DNA of 37,308 nucleotides from Acidobacteriota bacterium (GTDB lineage: Bacteria > Acidobacteriota > Terriglobia > Acidiferrales > UBA7541), in NCBI GenBank assembly GCA_003152355.1, contig PMAA01000193.1, forward strand, positions 1 to 37,308, written 5' to 3'. Of the stretch, positions 22,628-30,236 are shown one piece after another. Position 1 is the first letter of the stretch. Every line of letters starts with the position of its first letter. The translations under genes and the position numbers were made by a program. The notes beneath the pieces are model-generated. The model was not told where the DNA came from and did no database searches. It was given only the letters and a program-made list of their open reading frames with translations.

Positions 22628-23269
22628 ATGAATAAAACGCTGCAGTTGGGTGCTGTTCTCTGTCTGTTGGCCGGTTTCGTGGTCATGGGCGCAGTAGCCG
22701 TCAAGAAAACGGCCGCCGCTGCCACTCCCGAAAAGTTCATCCACGTTCGAGTCAACGATGTTTCGAAAGGGGAGATGGTCAGCGTCAATCTTCCACTATC
22801 TCTCGCTGAGAAAGTCATCCCCACAATTCACAACGGCAACCTCCACAACGGAAAAGTCACCATCGGGAATATGGACATGCAAGACGTCGACGTTCGCGCG
22901 CTCCTCGCCGCGGTAGCCAGTTCCCCAGACAACGAGTTCGTAACCGTGAAGGAAAAGGACCAGGAAGTGCGCGTCGCGAAGTCAAAAGGCAACTTCATCA
23001 TCCACGTGACCGACCTGAACTCGGATTCAGACGAATCGAACAAATCAGACAAGTCAGACAAAAAGTACGAAAAGCGCGGCCAGAAAGTGGATATAACCAT
23101 TCCGATATCGGTCGTCAACGCGCTCGTCCCGAACGAAAGGCAGGAGCTCGACCTCGTGGCCGCAATTCACGCGTTGAGCAACGCCAGTGAGGCGCTTCTC
23201 GTAACTGTGCACGACGGAACCCAAGACGTAAGAATCTGGATTGATTCGCAGAACGACGGCTCGAAGTAG
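22628..23269 (+). CDS. Exported protein of unknown function with two copies of a repeat domain
   Basis: I do not recognise a named family. The 213-aa protein has an N-terminal hydrophobic segment (MNKTLQLGAVLCLLAGFVVMGAVAV) that acts as signal or anchor. Two related units follow: about 37-127 (FIHVRVNDV...VSVNLPLSLAEKVIP...VDVRALLAAVASSPDNEFVTVKEKDQEVRVA) and about 152-210 (VDITIPISVVNALVP...LDLVAAIHALSNASEALLVTVHDGTQDVRIWI). A Ser/Asp/Lys-rich linker (SDSDESNKSDKSDKK) joins them. Each unit is a strand ending in a proline, a helix, an A-rich helix and a V-x-V hairpin. The next gene carries the same unit, so the pair looks like a tandem duplication. aaagga about 8 nt upstream of the ATG fixes the start. 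It follows glgB after 178 nt containing small hairpins. Confidence 0.75.
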   Translation: MNKTLQLGAVLCLLAGFVVMGAVAVKKTAAAATPEKFIHVRVNDVSKGEMVSVNLPLSLAEKVIPTIHNGNLHNGKVTIGNMDMQDVDVRALLAAVASSPDNEFVTVKEKDQEVRVAKSKGNFIIHVTDLNSDSDESNKSDKSDKKYEKRGQKVDITIPISVVNALVPNERQELDLVAAIHALSNASEALLVTVHDGTQDVRIWIDSQNDGSK

Positions 23270-23300
23270 CCGCGTCGCGGCGCTCGAAAGTGATGACACG

Positions 23301-23777
23301 ATGATACTGCTTGCCAAACTGGCTCTCGGAACTCTGGGAACGGTAGTCGCTGCGGGCGGAGTGATTTCAAGCGAAGGCTTCGTCAGCGTGCGGGTGCACG
23401 AGAAGAAGCCGGACGGAACGCACGTCTCGCTGATCGTTCCGGCGATGGTACTCGATAGCGGCCTGCACTTCGTTCCGAAGGAGAATCTACAAGACGCGGC
23501 GGAACAAGTCAGGCCGTGGCTGCCGACGATTCACGCGGCGATTGACGCCATGAAATCGGAGGGCGACACGACATTTGTAGAAGTCAGAGAAGAGAATCAG
23601 CACGTCACGGTCGCAACGCACAACGGCGCCATCGTCGTGGACGTTGACGATGACGGTGAAACGGTGCACGTCTCGACGCCGCTTCGAGCCATCGACAACG
23701 CCATTGACCAGATCGCAGCCGCGGGCCCAAAAAATTTAGCCCCACCACGCGGCGCGTTCCAATCCACCGCGCCTTAG
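23301..23777 (+). CDS. Paralogous repeat-domain protein of unknown function
   Basis: A 158-aa protein that shares the repeat unit of the preceding gene: FVSVRVHEK...HVSLIVPAMVLDSGLHFVP...WLPTIHAAIDAMKSEGDTTFVEVREENQHVTVATHNGAIVVDV. This is followed by the first half of another unit (VHVSTPLRAIDNAIDQI), where the protein ends. The N-terminus (MILLAKLALGTLGTVVAAGGV) is a single hydrophobic segment, so export or membrane anchoring is likely. I chose the ATG at 23301; the track start 23241 would overlap the preceding gene, and the added residues look non-coding. It lies 31 nt after that gene, so they are likely cotranscribed. Function unknown; repeated beta-rich units suggest a structural or binding role rather than catalysis. 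Confidence 0.7.
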   Translation: MILLAKLALGTLGTVVAAGGVISSEGFVSVRVHEKKPDGTHVSLIVPAMVLDSGLHFVPKENLQDAAEQVRPWLPTIHAAIDAMKSEGDTTFVEVREENQHVTVATHNGAIVVDVDDDGETVHVSTPLRAIDNAIDQIAAAGPKNLAPPRGAFQSTAP

Positions 23778-23797
23778 GGCGCCCGAGTGGGTCGGCT

Positions 23798-24562
23798 CTA
23801 CTTCGCCGGCACCCAGTACACTTCTTGTTTCAAAGATGCGTTTGCAAATCCCCTGCGCTTTAAAATCCCCAATCCCATCTCAATCATCCCAGGATGGCCG
23901 CACAAGTATCCGGTGGTATCAGCGCCGGTTAATTTCCAGTGATCCGAGTATTTCCGAATCAAGTCCTCAACGCGGCCAACTTCGCCGGCCCACGAGGGAT
24001 CATCCCAAGGCCGACTGATCGTCGCGACATACTTCAGCCACGGAACCTCGGTCGCAATGCGGTCGAGCTCCTCGCGATAGCCAAATTCCCACGAGCGACT
24101 CGCACCATTGATCAGGTAGAAGCGATGATCGCCCGGTGGCTCGCCATTCTTCCAGTCTCGATAAAAGGTTCGCAGGTAACTGACGAACGGGGCAACGCCG
24201 GTCACCGTGCAAATCATCAGGTGATTGGTGGGTCCGCTACGGAGATCAAGCGTGAAGCGGCCCTTGGCAATCTTGCGAATCTTCAACTCCGCACCCGGCA
24301 GCAGACGGAACAGCAGAGGCGTCAAGTCGCCTTGTGGCACGAGTTCAAAGAAAATTTCGAGGGTCTCTTCGTATGGCGAAGAAACGATGGAGTACGCGCG
24401 TTCGACCAGCTTTTCAGGCGTTTGGACGCCAAGCGTCGCGTACTGTCCGGCGACGAAGCTGAACGGGCCGCCCGGATCAACGCGCAGCTTCCACAGGTCG
24501 TTTGAGACGTCTATGCGCTCAAGAACGCGGGCACGATAAAACTTATCCTCCGTAGAAGCCAC
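23798..24562 (-). CDS. Ferredoxin-NADP(+) reductase-like FAD/NAD(P)-binding oxidoreductase
   Basis: A 254-aa cytosolic flavoprotein of the FNR superfamily. The FAD part (residues about 5-105) has FVAGQYATLGV and RAYSIVSSP (the R-x-Y-S flavin motif). The NAD(P) part has TVTGVAPFVSYLR (T-G-x-A-P) and YLCGHPGMIE, and the chain ends in the aromatic-containing EVYWVPAK as bacterial Fpr-type enzymes do. It probably moves electrons between NADPH and ferredoxin or flavodoxin. The start is a GTG at 24562, preceded by gaggag seven nt upstream, a strong ribosome site. It is convergent with the repeat-domain gene, 20 nt away, and is separate from the next minus-strand gene by a hairpin. Confidence 0.88.
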   Translation of the reverse strand: MASTEDKFYRARVLERIDVSNDLWKLRVDPGGPFSFVAGQYATLGVQTPEKLVERAYSIVSSPYEETLEIFFELVPQGDLTPLLFRLLPGAELKIRKIAKGRFTLDLRSGPTNHLMICTVTGVAPFVSYLRTFYRDWKNGEPPGDHRFYLINGASRSWEFGYREELDRIATEVPWLKYVATISRPWDDPSWAGEVGRVEDLIRKYSDHWKLTGADTTGYLCGHPGMIEMGLGILKRRGFANASLKQEVYWVPAK

Positions 24563-24615
24563 TTTGGGTCTCCTCGAAGAGTTCCCGAAATCCTACGTGC
24601 TATGCGCTCCGCTTC

Positions 24616-24654
24616 CAAGCAGAAAATGAATGAGGCGCCCCAATGGAGCGCCTC
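24616..24654 (-). terminator. Possible terminator of the secreted unknown gene
   Basis: On the minus strand gaggcgc (24654-24648) pairs with gcgcctc (24638-24632) across a 9-nt loop, followed by attcattttctg. It lies about 40 nt past the stop of the 24693-25364 gene. Confidence 0.45.
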
Positions 24655-24692
24655 TTGCGACATCGCCGGAGATGGAACCGATCCGCTTCGGC

Positions 24693-25364
24693 CTACTGTG
24701 GTTGTTTTCCCTGTTGCATCATGCGCATCGGATCGAACGCTACCGGCGTCCCCGTGATTCGATCCTTCGCATCAGTGATAACGTGGGCGAGAACTATGGT
24801 CGATCCTTCCTTGGATGATGACTTGATCAGGCCGAACGGCGGCGCCTTCGGCGAAATCCAGACGTCACCGCCGTTATTCGAGTGCCAGTGGTCGCAGACA
24901 AACGTTCCGGCCGGAACGGTAATCGTTTCGCTTCCCACGTTCTGTCCCTGGCTGCGGATGTCGGTGTATTTATTTCCCTGCCGCGCGCCCATCATCTGTT
25001 CGGACATTTCCATCGGCGGTTGACCCTGCATCTGGATGATTGTGCGGCTCACTTGGCTATTCGCACCGTCAAAAGCTATAAGAGACTTGGCGACAATCGC
25101 GCCGGGACGCTGGCCGCCTTCGATCGAGATCTCCAGCCAGTATGCGTCCTTCCCGCCGACGCTTTCCTTGCCGGCGATGAACATATCCATATGACGGGTC
25201 TTACCATCGGCAGATTGCGTGTCGTACGAACCTCCCGAGCCGACGACCGGATTCCAGATACCAGCCATGTCCGGGGTTCGCATTATGCCCATCTGAACGA
25301 TTCCCGCGGGCGACAAGCTGACGAGCAGCAGTGCAGCAATCGCGATCCGACAAGCAGCCTTCAT
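24693..25364 (-). CDS. Secreted protein of unknown function
   Basis: A 223-aa exported protein with a signal peptide (MKAACRIAIAALLLVSLSPAGIVQ). The mature part is beta-rich with no catalytic motif I recognise. It includes SYDTQSADGKTRHMDMFIAGKE, a Met-rich MEMSEQMMGARQG, TITVPAGTFVCDHWHSNNGG and PFGLIKSSSKEGSTIVL. The pattern VPAGTFxCxH...P.GLVK resembles the DUF3108/DUF4412 type of periplasmic proteins, as judged from memory. A good ribosome site (aggaga, six nt before the ATG) fixes the start. It stands alone between two hairpin-bearing spacers. Function unknown. Confidence 0.75.
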   Translation of the reverse strand: MKAACRIAIAALLLVSLSPAGIVQMGIMRTPDMAGIWNPVVGSGGSYDTQSADGKTRHMDMFIAGKESVGGKDAYWLEISIEGGQRPGAIVAKSLIAFDGANSQVSRTIIQMQGQPPMEMSEQMMGARQGNKYTDIRSQGQNVGSETITVPAGTFVCDHWHSNNGGDVWISPKAPPFGLIKSSSKEGSTIVLAHVITDAKDRITGTPVAFDPMRMMQQGKQPQ

Positions 25365-25467
25365 GAGTTTCTCCTGTGGACGTGGAGTGCCAAATCTATC
25401 GAGGCTTCGATCTCAATTCCCTTCCCGGCAGCAATCAGAGATTCCAGATTGTGAGTTATTTCTGCGG

Positions 25468-26451
25468 TTACGACCTTCGCGCCGCGGCCACGCGATCCGC
25501 TCCAACAATGCGCTCGACGCGATAAATGGGCTTGTCACGCCCCTCGAAATGCGTCCGCATTAGCAATTCGCCAATCAAGCCAACGGCAAGCACCTGCAGC
25601 CCAAATAAGAAAAGCATCATGCCCAGAACCAGCAGCGGCCCGTGCTCCTGAAATAAATGCGTCCCGAACAGAATTTTCTCGAAAAATAGAAAAGTCAGAA
25701 TTCCTCCGCCGCCCAAAACGCCCAGGATTCCCGGAGGCCCAAAAAAGTGCAACGGCCGAGTCATGAAGCGCAGAAGAAAACGAATTGTCAGCAGATCGAA
25801 GAACACGCGAATCGTCCTCGAAATGCCGTAGTGAGATTGCCCGCTCGGCCGCACGATATTTTTGATCGGGACTTCCGTGACCTTAGCGCCGTTCCACGCG
25901 GCCAGCGCCGGAATGAACCGGTGCAGCTCGCCGTAAAGTCGAATGTCTTTAATGGTTTCGCGGCGATATACCTTGAACGTCGTTCCGAAGTCGTGGATAT
26001 CCACACCGGAAAACTTCGCCATCATCCAATTGGCCACGCGCGAAGGCAGCCGCCGCAGCAGGTAATTGTCCACGCGCTTCTCGCGCCAGCCGCTGACGAT
26101 GTCGCTGTCAGTCGCCTCGAAAGCATCGAGCATCGCCGGAATATCGGCGGGATCGTGTTGCAGGTCGCCATCCATCGAAATGATGATTTCGCCCGCGGCG
26201 TAGTCGAAGCCGGCGGAAAGCGCTACAGTCTGGCCGTAGTTCCGCTTCAGCCGCAGCGCCACCACGCGCCGGTCAAGACCTGCGAGCTCGGCTAAAATCA
26301 GCGCGGTGCCGTCGAGGCTGTGATCGTCCACGAAAACGAATTCCACCGGCTCGTAGCGGCCGGTCATGACATCGCTCAGCCGCGCGTAGAGCTCGCGGAT
26401 GCTCGACTCCTCATTGTGGAGTGGCACGACGACTGAGTATTTCGGCGGCAT
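25468..26451 (-). CDS. GT2 family glycosyltransferase with C-terminal membrane helices
   Basis: A 327-aa membrane-associated glycosyltransferase of the polyprenyl-phosphate sugar synthase type (DPM1/GtrB/ArnC-like). The GT-A domain shows YSVVVPLHNEE, VFVDDHSLDGT, ALRLKRNYGQTVALSAGFDYA and the metal-binding ISMDGDLQHDP. RRLPSRVANWMM and DFGTTFKVYRR are typical of this group. Two hydrophobic segments near the end (GPPGILGVLGGGGILTFLFF and PLLVLGMMLFLFGLQVLAVGLIGELL) anchor it. It probably loads a sugar onto a lipid carrier for envelope glycan or lipid modification. I chose the internal ATG at 26451 (MPPKYSVVVP); the track's 26469 is six codons earlier. It follows the deacetylase gene closely and is likely in one operon with it. 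Confidence 0.9.
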   Translation of the reverse strand: MPPKYSVVVPLHNEESSIRELYARLSDVMTGRYEPVEFVFVDDHSLDGTALILAELAGLDRRVVALRLKRNYGQTVALSAGFDYAAGEIIISMDGDLQHDPADIPAMLDAFEATDSDIVSGWREKRVDNYLLRRLPSRVANWMMAKFSGVDIHDFGTTFKVYRRETIKDIRLYGELHRFIPALAAWNGAKVTEVPIKNIVRPSGQSHYGISRTIRVFFDLLTIRFLLRFMTRPLHFFGPPGILGVLGGGGILTFLFFEKILFGTHLFQEHGPLLVLGMMLFLFGLQVLAVGLIGELLMRTHFEGRDKPIYRVERIVGADRVAAARRS

Positions 26452-26497
26452 TTGTTCTGATTCTCTCATTGGATCAGCTCAAGTGGCTCATTTTCTC

Positions 26498-27358
26498 TCA
26501 GTTGAGGTCTCGGTAGGGCATAAGCCGCACGCCGGACTCGCAAATCGCTCTCCCGACATCCGCATCAACGAGCGCATTCAGCTCAAGTTGCCGCTGCTGC
26601 TTGAGCCTCGTCGAACATTTTTCGAGCTCCGCATCGCAAATTCCAGGATGGCACATGATTTCGCTCGTGCCCTCCGGCAATTGCTCGATCAGCCGGCGCA
26701 GTGCGCTGCCGCACAATTGACCCGTCAACATTACACCGAAAAAATGGTCTGGAGCGCGCAAGTCGTACGCCTTCAGGCCCCTGCGAAACGCCGGCGCGGT
26801 TATGCTGGCAACCGAAATCAGGAAGCGCTGAGTCACCGCGCCATTCGCTTCCGGCAGTTTTGCCGAGATCTGCGTTTCCTCGAACGGCTTGCGCACTCGC
26901 TTGATACCAAACTCCCGCGCCACGCGGAAAAGCGCTTCCATAACAATAGGATGCGCGTGCGTGTGCTTGTGGCTATCGAGATGCGAAGGGGTAATGCCCG
27001 CCGAGACCACGCGCTCGATTTGAGCCCTTATCTCACGCTCGATATCCTCGCTCGGGATCAGGCCGCTTGTAAGCCGGCCGACCAGCTCCAATAAAGTGCG
27101 CGGCAGCTCGCCATTCTTCTTCGCGAGCGACGGAATTTCGTCTGCCGGAGCCACGCAGTCGCCGCCGACAAGCACGAGGTGGCAGCCAACGTCCATCTCC
27201 GGATTTTCACGGACGCGGGCGACGGCATCGTCGAAAGCACGACCTGTCGCCATCAGCGTGGTGCTAGTGAGAATTCCATCCCGAAACGCTTGGACGATTC
27301 CAGCGTTGACTCCAGCCGTCAATCCGAAGTCGTCCGCATTCACGATCAGCGATTTCAT
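26498..27358 (-). CDS. YdjC/ChbG/HpnK-family carbohydrate deacetylase
   Basis: A predicted 286-aa metal-dependent deacetylase acting on N-acetylated sugars. MKSLIVNADDFGLT gives the D9-D10 metal/catalytic pair, CHLVLVGGD and LDSHKHTHAHP give the metal histidines, and MCHPG is the C-terminal histidine motif. Members include ChbG, which deacetylates chitooligosaccharides, and HpnK, linked to hopanoid glycolipids. The gap to the GT2 gene is only 46 nt, which favours a lipid- or glycan-modifying operon over chitobiose use, though a chitin/chitosan link with the exo-glucosaminidase is possible. The track start 27406 adds 16 residues; I chose 27358 because the family begins at this KxLIVNADDFG. Confidence 0.87.
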   Translation of the reverse strand: MKSLIVNADDFGLTAGVNAGIVQAFRDGILTSTTLMATGRAFDDAVARVRENPEMDVGCHLVLVGGDCVAPADEIPSLAKKNGELPRTLLELVGRLTSGLIPSEDIEREIRAQIERVVSAGITPSHLDSHKHTHAHPIVMEALFRVAREFGIKRVRKPFEETQISAKLPEANGAVTQRFLISVASITAPAFRRGLKAYDLRAPDHFFGVMLTGQLCGSALRRLIEQLPEGTSEIMCHPGICDAELEKCSTRLKQQRQLELNALVDADVGRAICESGVRLMPYRDLN

Positions 27359-27415
27359 AAATTTCGAGGCATCATCTCGTAATGGAATAATATCACGCAG
27401 AGGCACCCAGCCTAT

Positions 27416-27444
27416 CGTAGCGCCGGCATCTTGCCGGCGTTTTT
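27416..27444 (+). terminator. Hairpin with T-run, TGTAGCGCC-type palindrome
   Basis: cgccggca-tct-tgccggcg (27421-27439) is an 8-bp perfect stem followed by five T. No + strand gene ends just upstream, so it may be a dispersed palindrome that only looks like a terminator. The gtagcgccgg start is shared with 35172-35181. Confidence 0.45.
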
Positions 27445-27598
27445 CCGCGCGCCCACTCCATCTGTCGCGACAAAGATCCAGCCAGCATCAAAGATTCTCT
27501 CGCGTGTACGTGAGGAGGCATCGCCAAAAAACTCCACACAGCAATTTCACCGCCGCAATTTACAAATTCGCCCCACAAAAAATAATTTCCCGATAAAG

Positions 27599-27632
27599 TT
27601 TTCAACAGTTGTGTTGAAAAGCTTGTGGAAAA
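27599..27632. promoter_or_regulatory. Three DnaA-box-like 9-mers in tandem
   Basis: TTTTCAACA (27599-27607), its exact inverted copy TGTTGAAAA (27612-27620) and TGTGGAAAA (27624-27632, reverse of TTTTCCACA) are spaced 12-13 nt centre to centre. TTTTCCACA is one mismatch from the DnaA consensus TTATCCACA. An AT-rich tract lies next to it. This could be a DnaA-bound control site or part of an origin; no dnaA or dnaN gene is in the window. Confidence 0.4.
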
Positions 27633-27813
27633 GCCGCCGCTCGCGCACAAAACAGCCCAAGAAACCAATCGTTTATGCGTTTTGCACCACGACAGGGCAA
27701 ATGCGGCCGTTCCCAGTAAAACATTTGGAAGAACGACGCATTCAGAGACGCGCGAAGGAACTGTGGGCAGTTTGAAAAACGCTCTAGACGAAAAAGTCCG
27801 ATCAGCTACGAAG

Positions 27814-28431
27814 CTAGTACCAACGCGGAGGCTTATCGAGCCTGATATTTATTTCTTCTTCGTCCTTTTCGATGTCGTACCATTTCCCGTACGTGTGCCA
27901 ACCCGGCGCGACGATCTGCACCAAAATTTTCCCTCGCGGCACGCTCGGTACCTTCACGCTGCCATCCTGATTCGTTTTGAAATTCATCTCCGCTTCTTTG
28001 TCTTTGTGCGTGAAGAAAGTTTTGCCCTCGGGAAAGCGGATATACACGCTGGCATTCGCCACGGGCTTACCGGTGTCGGCTGCGACGACGCTCACTTTAA
28101 GTTTTGATTCTTCCGCATCGTCCGGCTTGGTCTCCTTCTTCGGTTGCGGATCGGCCGGTTTCGGAGCAGGCACGGGCTTCGCAGGCTGTGCCGGCTCGGG
28201 CGGCTGCTCGGAATGGCCAGTCTGGGCAGACGGCGACGATGACTGTGAAGGCGGATTGTCGCTCTGTTCCTGCGCCGCCACACTCGAGCAGGCAGCGAAG
28301 ACCGCCAGAAGGGTTCCCAGTGTAATTCGACGGAGGGTAAAGCCGCTCAGATGAGTACCTCGAACCTTTGGCCCGATTCCATTCGCCGGTCGCCGTAACA
28401 ATTCTAACCACCGCGTCACACGGGCTAGCAC
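27814..28431 (-). CDS. Exported protein with proline-rich linker and carboxypeptidase-regulatory-like domain
   Basis: A protein of up to 205 aa. After a hydrophobic segment (ITLGTLLAVFAACSSVAAQ) comes a low-complexity Pro/Ser/Lys linker (about residues 55-105), then an Ig-like domain with KVSVVAADTGKPVANASVYIRF, KTNQDGSVKVPSVPRGKILVQIVAPGWHTYGKWYDIEKDE and EINIRL. This matches the carboxypeptidase-regulatory-like/transthyretin fold common on exported bacterial proteins, probably a binding module. The annotated GTG start at 28431 leaves an odd 27-residue N-terminus. A CTG at 28350 has a good ribosome site (gaggt, six nt) and would begin a normal signal peptide; a TAGAAT hexamer on the minus strand at 28406-28401 fits this later start. 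The start is therefore uncertain. Confidence 0.7.
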   Translation of the reverse strand: MLARVTRWLELLRRPANGIGPKVRGTHLSGFTLRRITLGTLLAVFAACSSVAAQEQSDNPPSQSSSPSAQTGHSEQPPEPAQPAKPVPAPKPADPQPKKETKPDDAEESKLKVSVVAADTGKPVANASVYIRFPEGKTFFTHKDKEAEMNFKTNQDGSVKVPSVPRGKILVQIVAPGWHTYGKWYDIEKDEEEINIRLDKPPRWY

Positions 28432-28640
28432 GCAATTTGACTGCCCGCGTCGCCTGGGCTAACTTCGAAGAGTCAGCTGCGGCGCAAGCACCTTGCCGGT
28501 TACGAACTCTCAGAAACCCGAAGAGTGTGTCGCTGCCGCACGCGCGATCGCGTTCGCCAGCCATTGTGCGCAATCTGGGCGTGTTTCGCAAGCCGCGTCG
28601 CTCGCGGTCTACAACGAGAAAAACTCGAGGAGAAAGCTTA

Positions 28641-29780
28641 ATGGGATTTTCGACCGACGCGATCCACGTGGGCCAGGAGCCTGATCCCGCCACGGGATCA
28701 ATTGTTGCGCCGATCTATCAGACTTCCACCTACCTTCAGGACGCGCTTGGCCAGAATAAGGGATATGACTACGCTAGGACGAATCATCCCAATCGCAAGG
28801 CCCTCGAACGGTGCCTCGCGAAGCTTGAGGGCGCGCCTTCCGCGTATGTTTTCACCACCGGCATGGCCGCCATTGACGCGGTTTTCCGTCTTTTGCGCCC
28901 CGGCGATCATTGCGTGCTCTCGGAATCGGTCTACGGCGGCGTTTTCCGGCTGACGACCCAGCTTCTCGTGCAATTTGGGCTCGAATTCAGCTATGTGGAT
29001 ACGTCTTCCGTCGAAAAAATCGAGGCGGCGTTGCGTCCGAACACAAAAATGCTCTACGTCGAGACCCCGACGAATCCGACGATGATCGTCTCCGATCTCG
29101 CCGCGTGCGGCCGCATCGCCAAGGATCGCCACCTGACGCTGACGGTGGACAACACTTTCCTCAGCCCGTATCTGCAACAACCAATTACGTTTGGTGCGCA
29201 CATCGTCGTCCATTCGATGACCAAGTATCTCAACGGCCACAGCGATTGCACCGGCGGCGTCGCCGTCCTAACACGCGCCGAAGACGCGGAGAAAATCTAT
29301 TTCATCCAGCGCTCGGCAGGCGCAGGCCTTGCCCCGATGGATTGCTTTCTCGTTTCACGCGGCGTGAAAACGTTGGCGGTCCGCATGGAACGCCATGATG
29401 CCAACGGGATGGCGATCGCGAAGTTCCTCCATGGGCACCCGAAGGTTGATCGAGTCGTCTATCCGGGCTTGCCGTCGCACCCGCAGCACGACATCGCCAA
29501 GCGGCAGCAGCGAGGTTTCGGAGCGATGATCTCGTTCGACCTCGGCACTCTCGATGCGGCGCGCAAACTTTTGAATCATGTAAAACTTTGCTCGCTCGCT
29601 GAGAGCCTGGGCGGCGTCGAAACGCTGATTTCGCATCCCGCAACGATGACCCACGCGTCGATCCCGGCGGACATCCGCCAAAGAATCGGAATCACCGACG
29701 GGCTGGTGCGGATATCGGTCGGCATCGAGGACATCGAAGACTTGATCGCGGACCTCGAGCAGGCTCTCGATAAAATCTAG
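28641..29780 (+). CDS. Cystathionine gamma-synthase/lyase family PLP enzyme
   Basis: A 379-aa cytosolic enzyme of the Cys/Met metabolism PLP family, acting in transsulfuration (cystathionine synthesis, or cleavage to cysteine). Start motif GFSTDAIHVGQEPDPATGS, PLP-ring-stacking YGGVFRL, VETPTNPTM, VDNTFLSPYLQQP and the PLP lysine K195 in HSMTKYLNGHSD are all present. The C-terminus has SLGGVETLISHPATMTHASIP and ITDGLVRISVGIED, typical of MetB and cystathionine gamma-lyase, which sequence motifs alone do not separate. The track start 28368 is wrong: gaggag eight nt before the ATG at 28641 is a strong ribosome site and the family starts here. I found no SAM riboswitch in the 209-nt leader. Gene symbol left open (metB or mccB). 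Confidence 0.92.
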   Translation: MGFSTDAIHVGQEPDPATGSIVAPIYQTSTYLQDALGQNKGYDYARTNHPNRKALERCLAKLEGAPSAYVFTTGMAAIDAVFRLLRPGDHCVLSESVYGGVFRLTTQLLVQFGLEFSYVDTSSVEKIEAALRPNTKMLYVETPTNPTMIVSDLAACGRIAKDRHLTLTVDNTFLSPYLQQPITFGAHIVVHSMTKYLNGHSDCTGGVAVLTRAEDAEKIYFIQRSAGAGLAPMDCFLVSRGVKTLAVRMERHDANGMAIAKFLHGHPKVDRVVYPGLPSHPQHDIAKRQQRGFGAMISFDLGTLDAARKLLNHVKLCSLAESLGGVETLISHPATMTHASIPADIRQRIGITDGLVRISVGIEDIEDLIADLEQALDKI

Positions 29781-29797
29781 CGTGCGGCCTGCAGAAG

Positions 29798-30145
29798 CTA
29801 CCGCTGCTTTCGCTTCGGCTGAACAGACTCTCCGAGCCAGCGTAGATAGCCGGTCGATCCGTCGGCGATCGGCAAGGCGATAATCTCCGGCACATCGTAG
29901 CTGTGCAGCCGTTCAACTTCTCGGCGGAGCGCGGCGAATCTTTTTCGCGTTGACTTGACGAGAAGCAGGAATTCCTTGGCGCGTTCGACGCGGCCTTTCC
30001 AGCGATACACAGATTCCACCGGCGCAGTAAAAATATTGGCGCAGGCCGCGAGCCTTGCTTCGACCAGTGCGCCTGCCAGCCCCTTCGCTTCCTTCATCGA
30101 ACCGCATGTGACGAGCACAATGATCTTTTCCGTCATGTTCGTCAT
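29798..30145 (-). CDS. cutA: Divalent-cation tolerance protein CutA
   Basis: A small 115-aa trimeric ferredoxin-like-fold protein. The CutA signatures are clear: LVTCGSMKEAKGLAGALVEARLAACANIF, SVYRWKGRVERAKEFLLLVKST and LHSYDVPEIIALPIADGSTGYLRWL. The cellular role of CutA is still debated (copper tolerance or signalling in E. coli). The track start 30187 adds a stretch without family character; the ATG at 30145 or the one three codons later (30136) is likely. It converges with the cystathionine enzyme gene and is divergent from the phosphohexomutase gene. Confidence 0.9.
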   Translation of the reverse strand: MTNMTEKIIVLVTCGSMKEAKGLAGALVEARLAACANIFTAPVESVYRWKGRVERAKEFLLLVKSTRKRFAALRREVERLHSYDVPEIIALPIADGSTGYLRWLGESVQPKRKQR

Positions 30146-30222
30146 TCCAAATCGCGCCCTCGCGACTCCGTTACCAAATCGAAACACATAAAAGTTTTGT
30201 CATCTCTCCTTGCGCGCCAAGA

Positions 30223-30228
30223 TACAAT
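30223..30228 (+). promoter_or_regulatory. -10-like TACAAT next to the phosphohexomutase start
   Basis: TACAAT ends 8 nt before the ATG at 30237, so transcription would begin at about the start codon (a leaderless message). The best -35 (TTGTCA, 30197-30202) is 20 nt away, longer than ideal. Confidence 0.3.
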
Positions 30229-30236
30229 AGCGCCGC

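Larger units (their letters stand above)
27359..27813. other. Intergenic region with hairpin and DnaA-box-like cluster
   Basis: The 455 bases hold no ORF I trust; 27431-27775, 27393-27668 and 27625-28107 lack domains and have shadow-like composition. What stands out is a terminator-like hairpin at 27421-27444, an AT-rich stretch (aaaaaataattt, near 27577-27588) and, directly after it, three DnaA-box-like 9-mers at 27599-27632. Confidence 0.5.

Noticed and set aside
27431-28107. ORFs 27431-27775 and 27625-28107 (+)
   Set aside because: The second overlaps the supported exported-protein gene; both lack domains and have biased composition. The region is better treated as non-coding.
28432-28640. 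Possible SAM riboswitch before the cystathionine enzyme gene
   Set aside because: I found no recognisable SAM-I/SAM-II consensus pairing, only unstructured GC-rich DNA.
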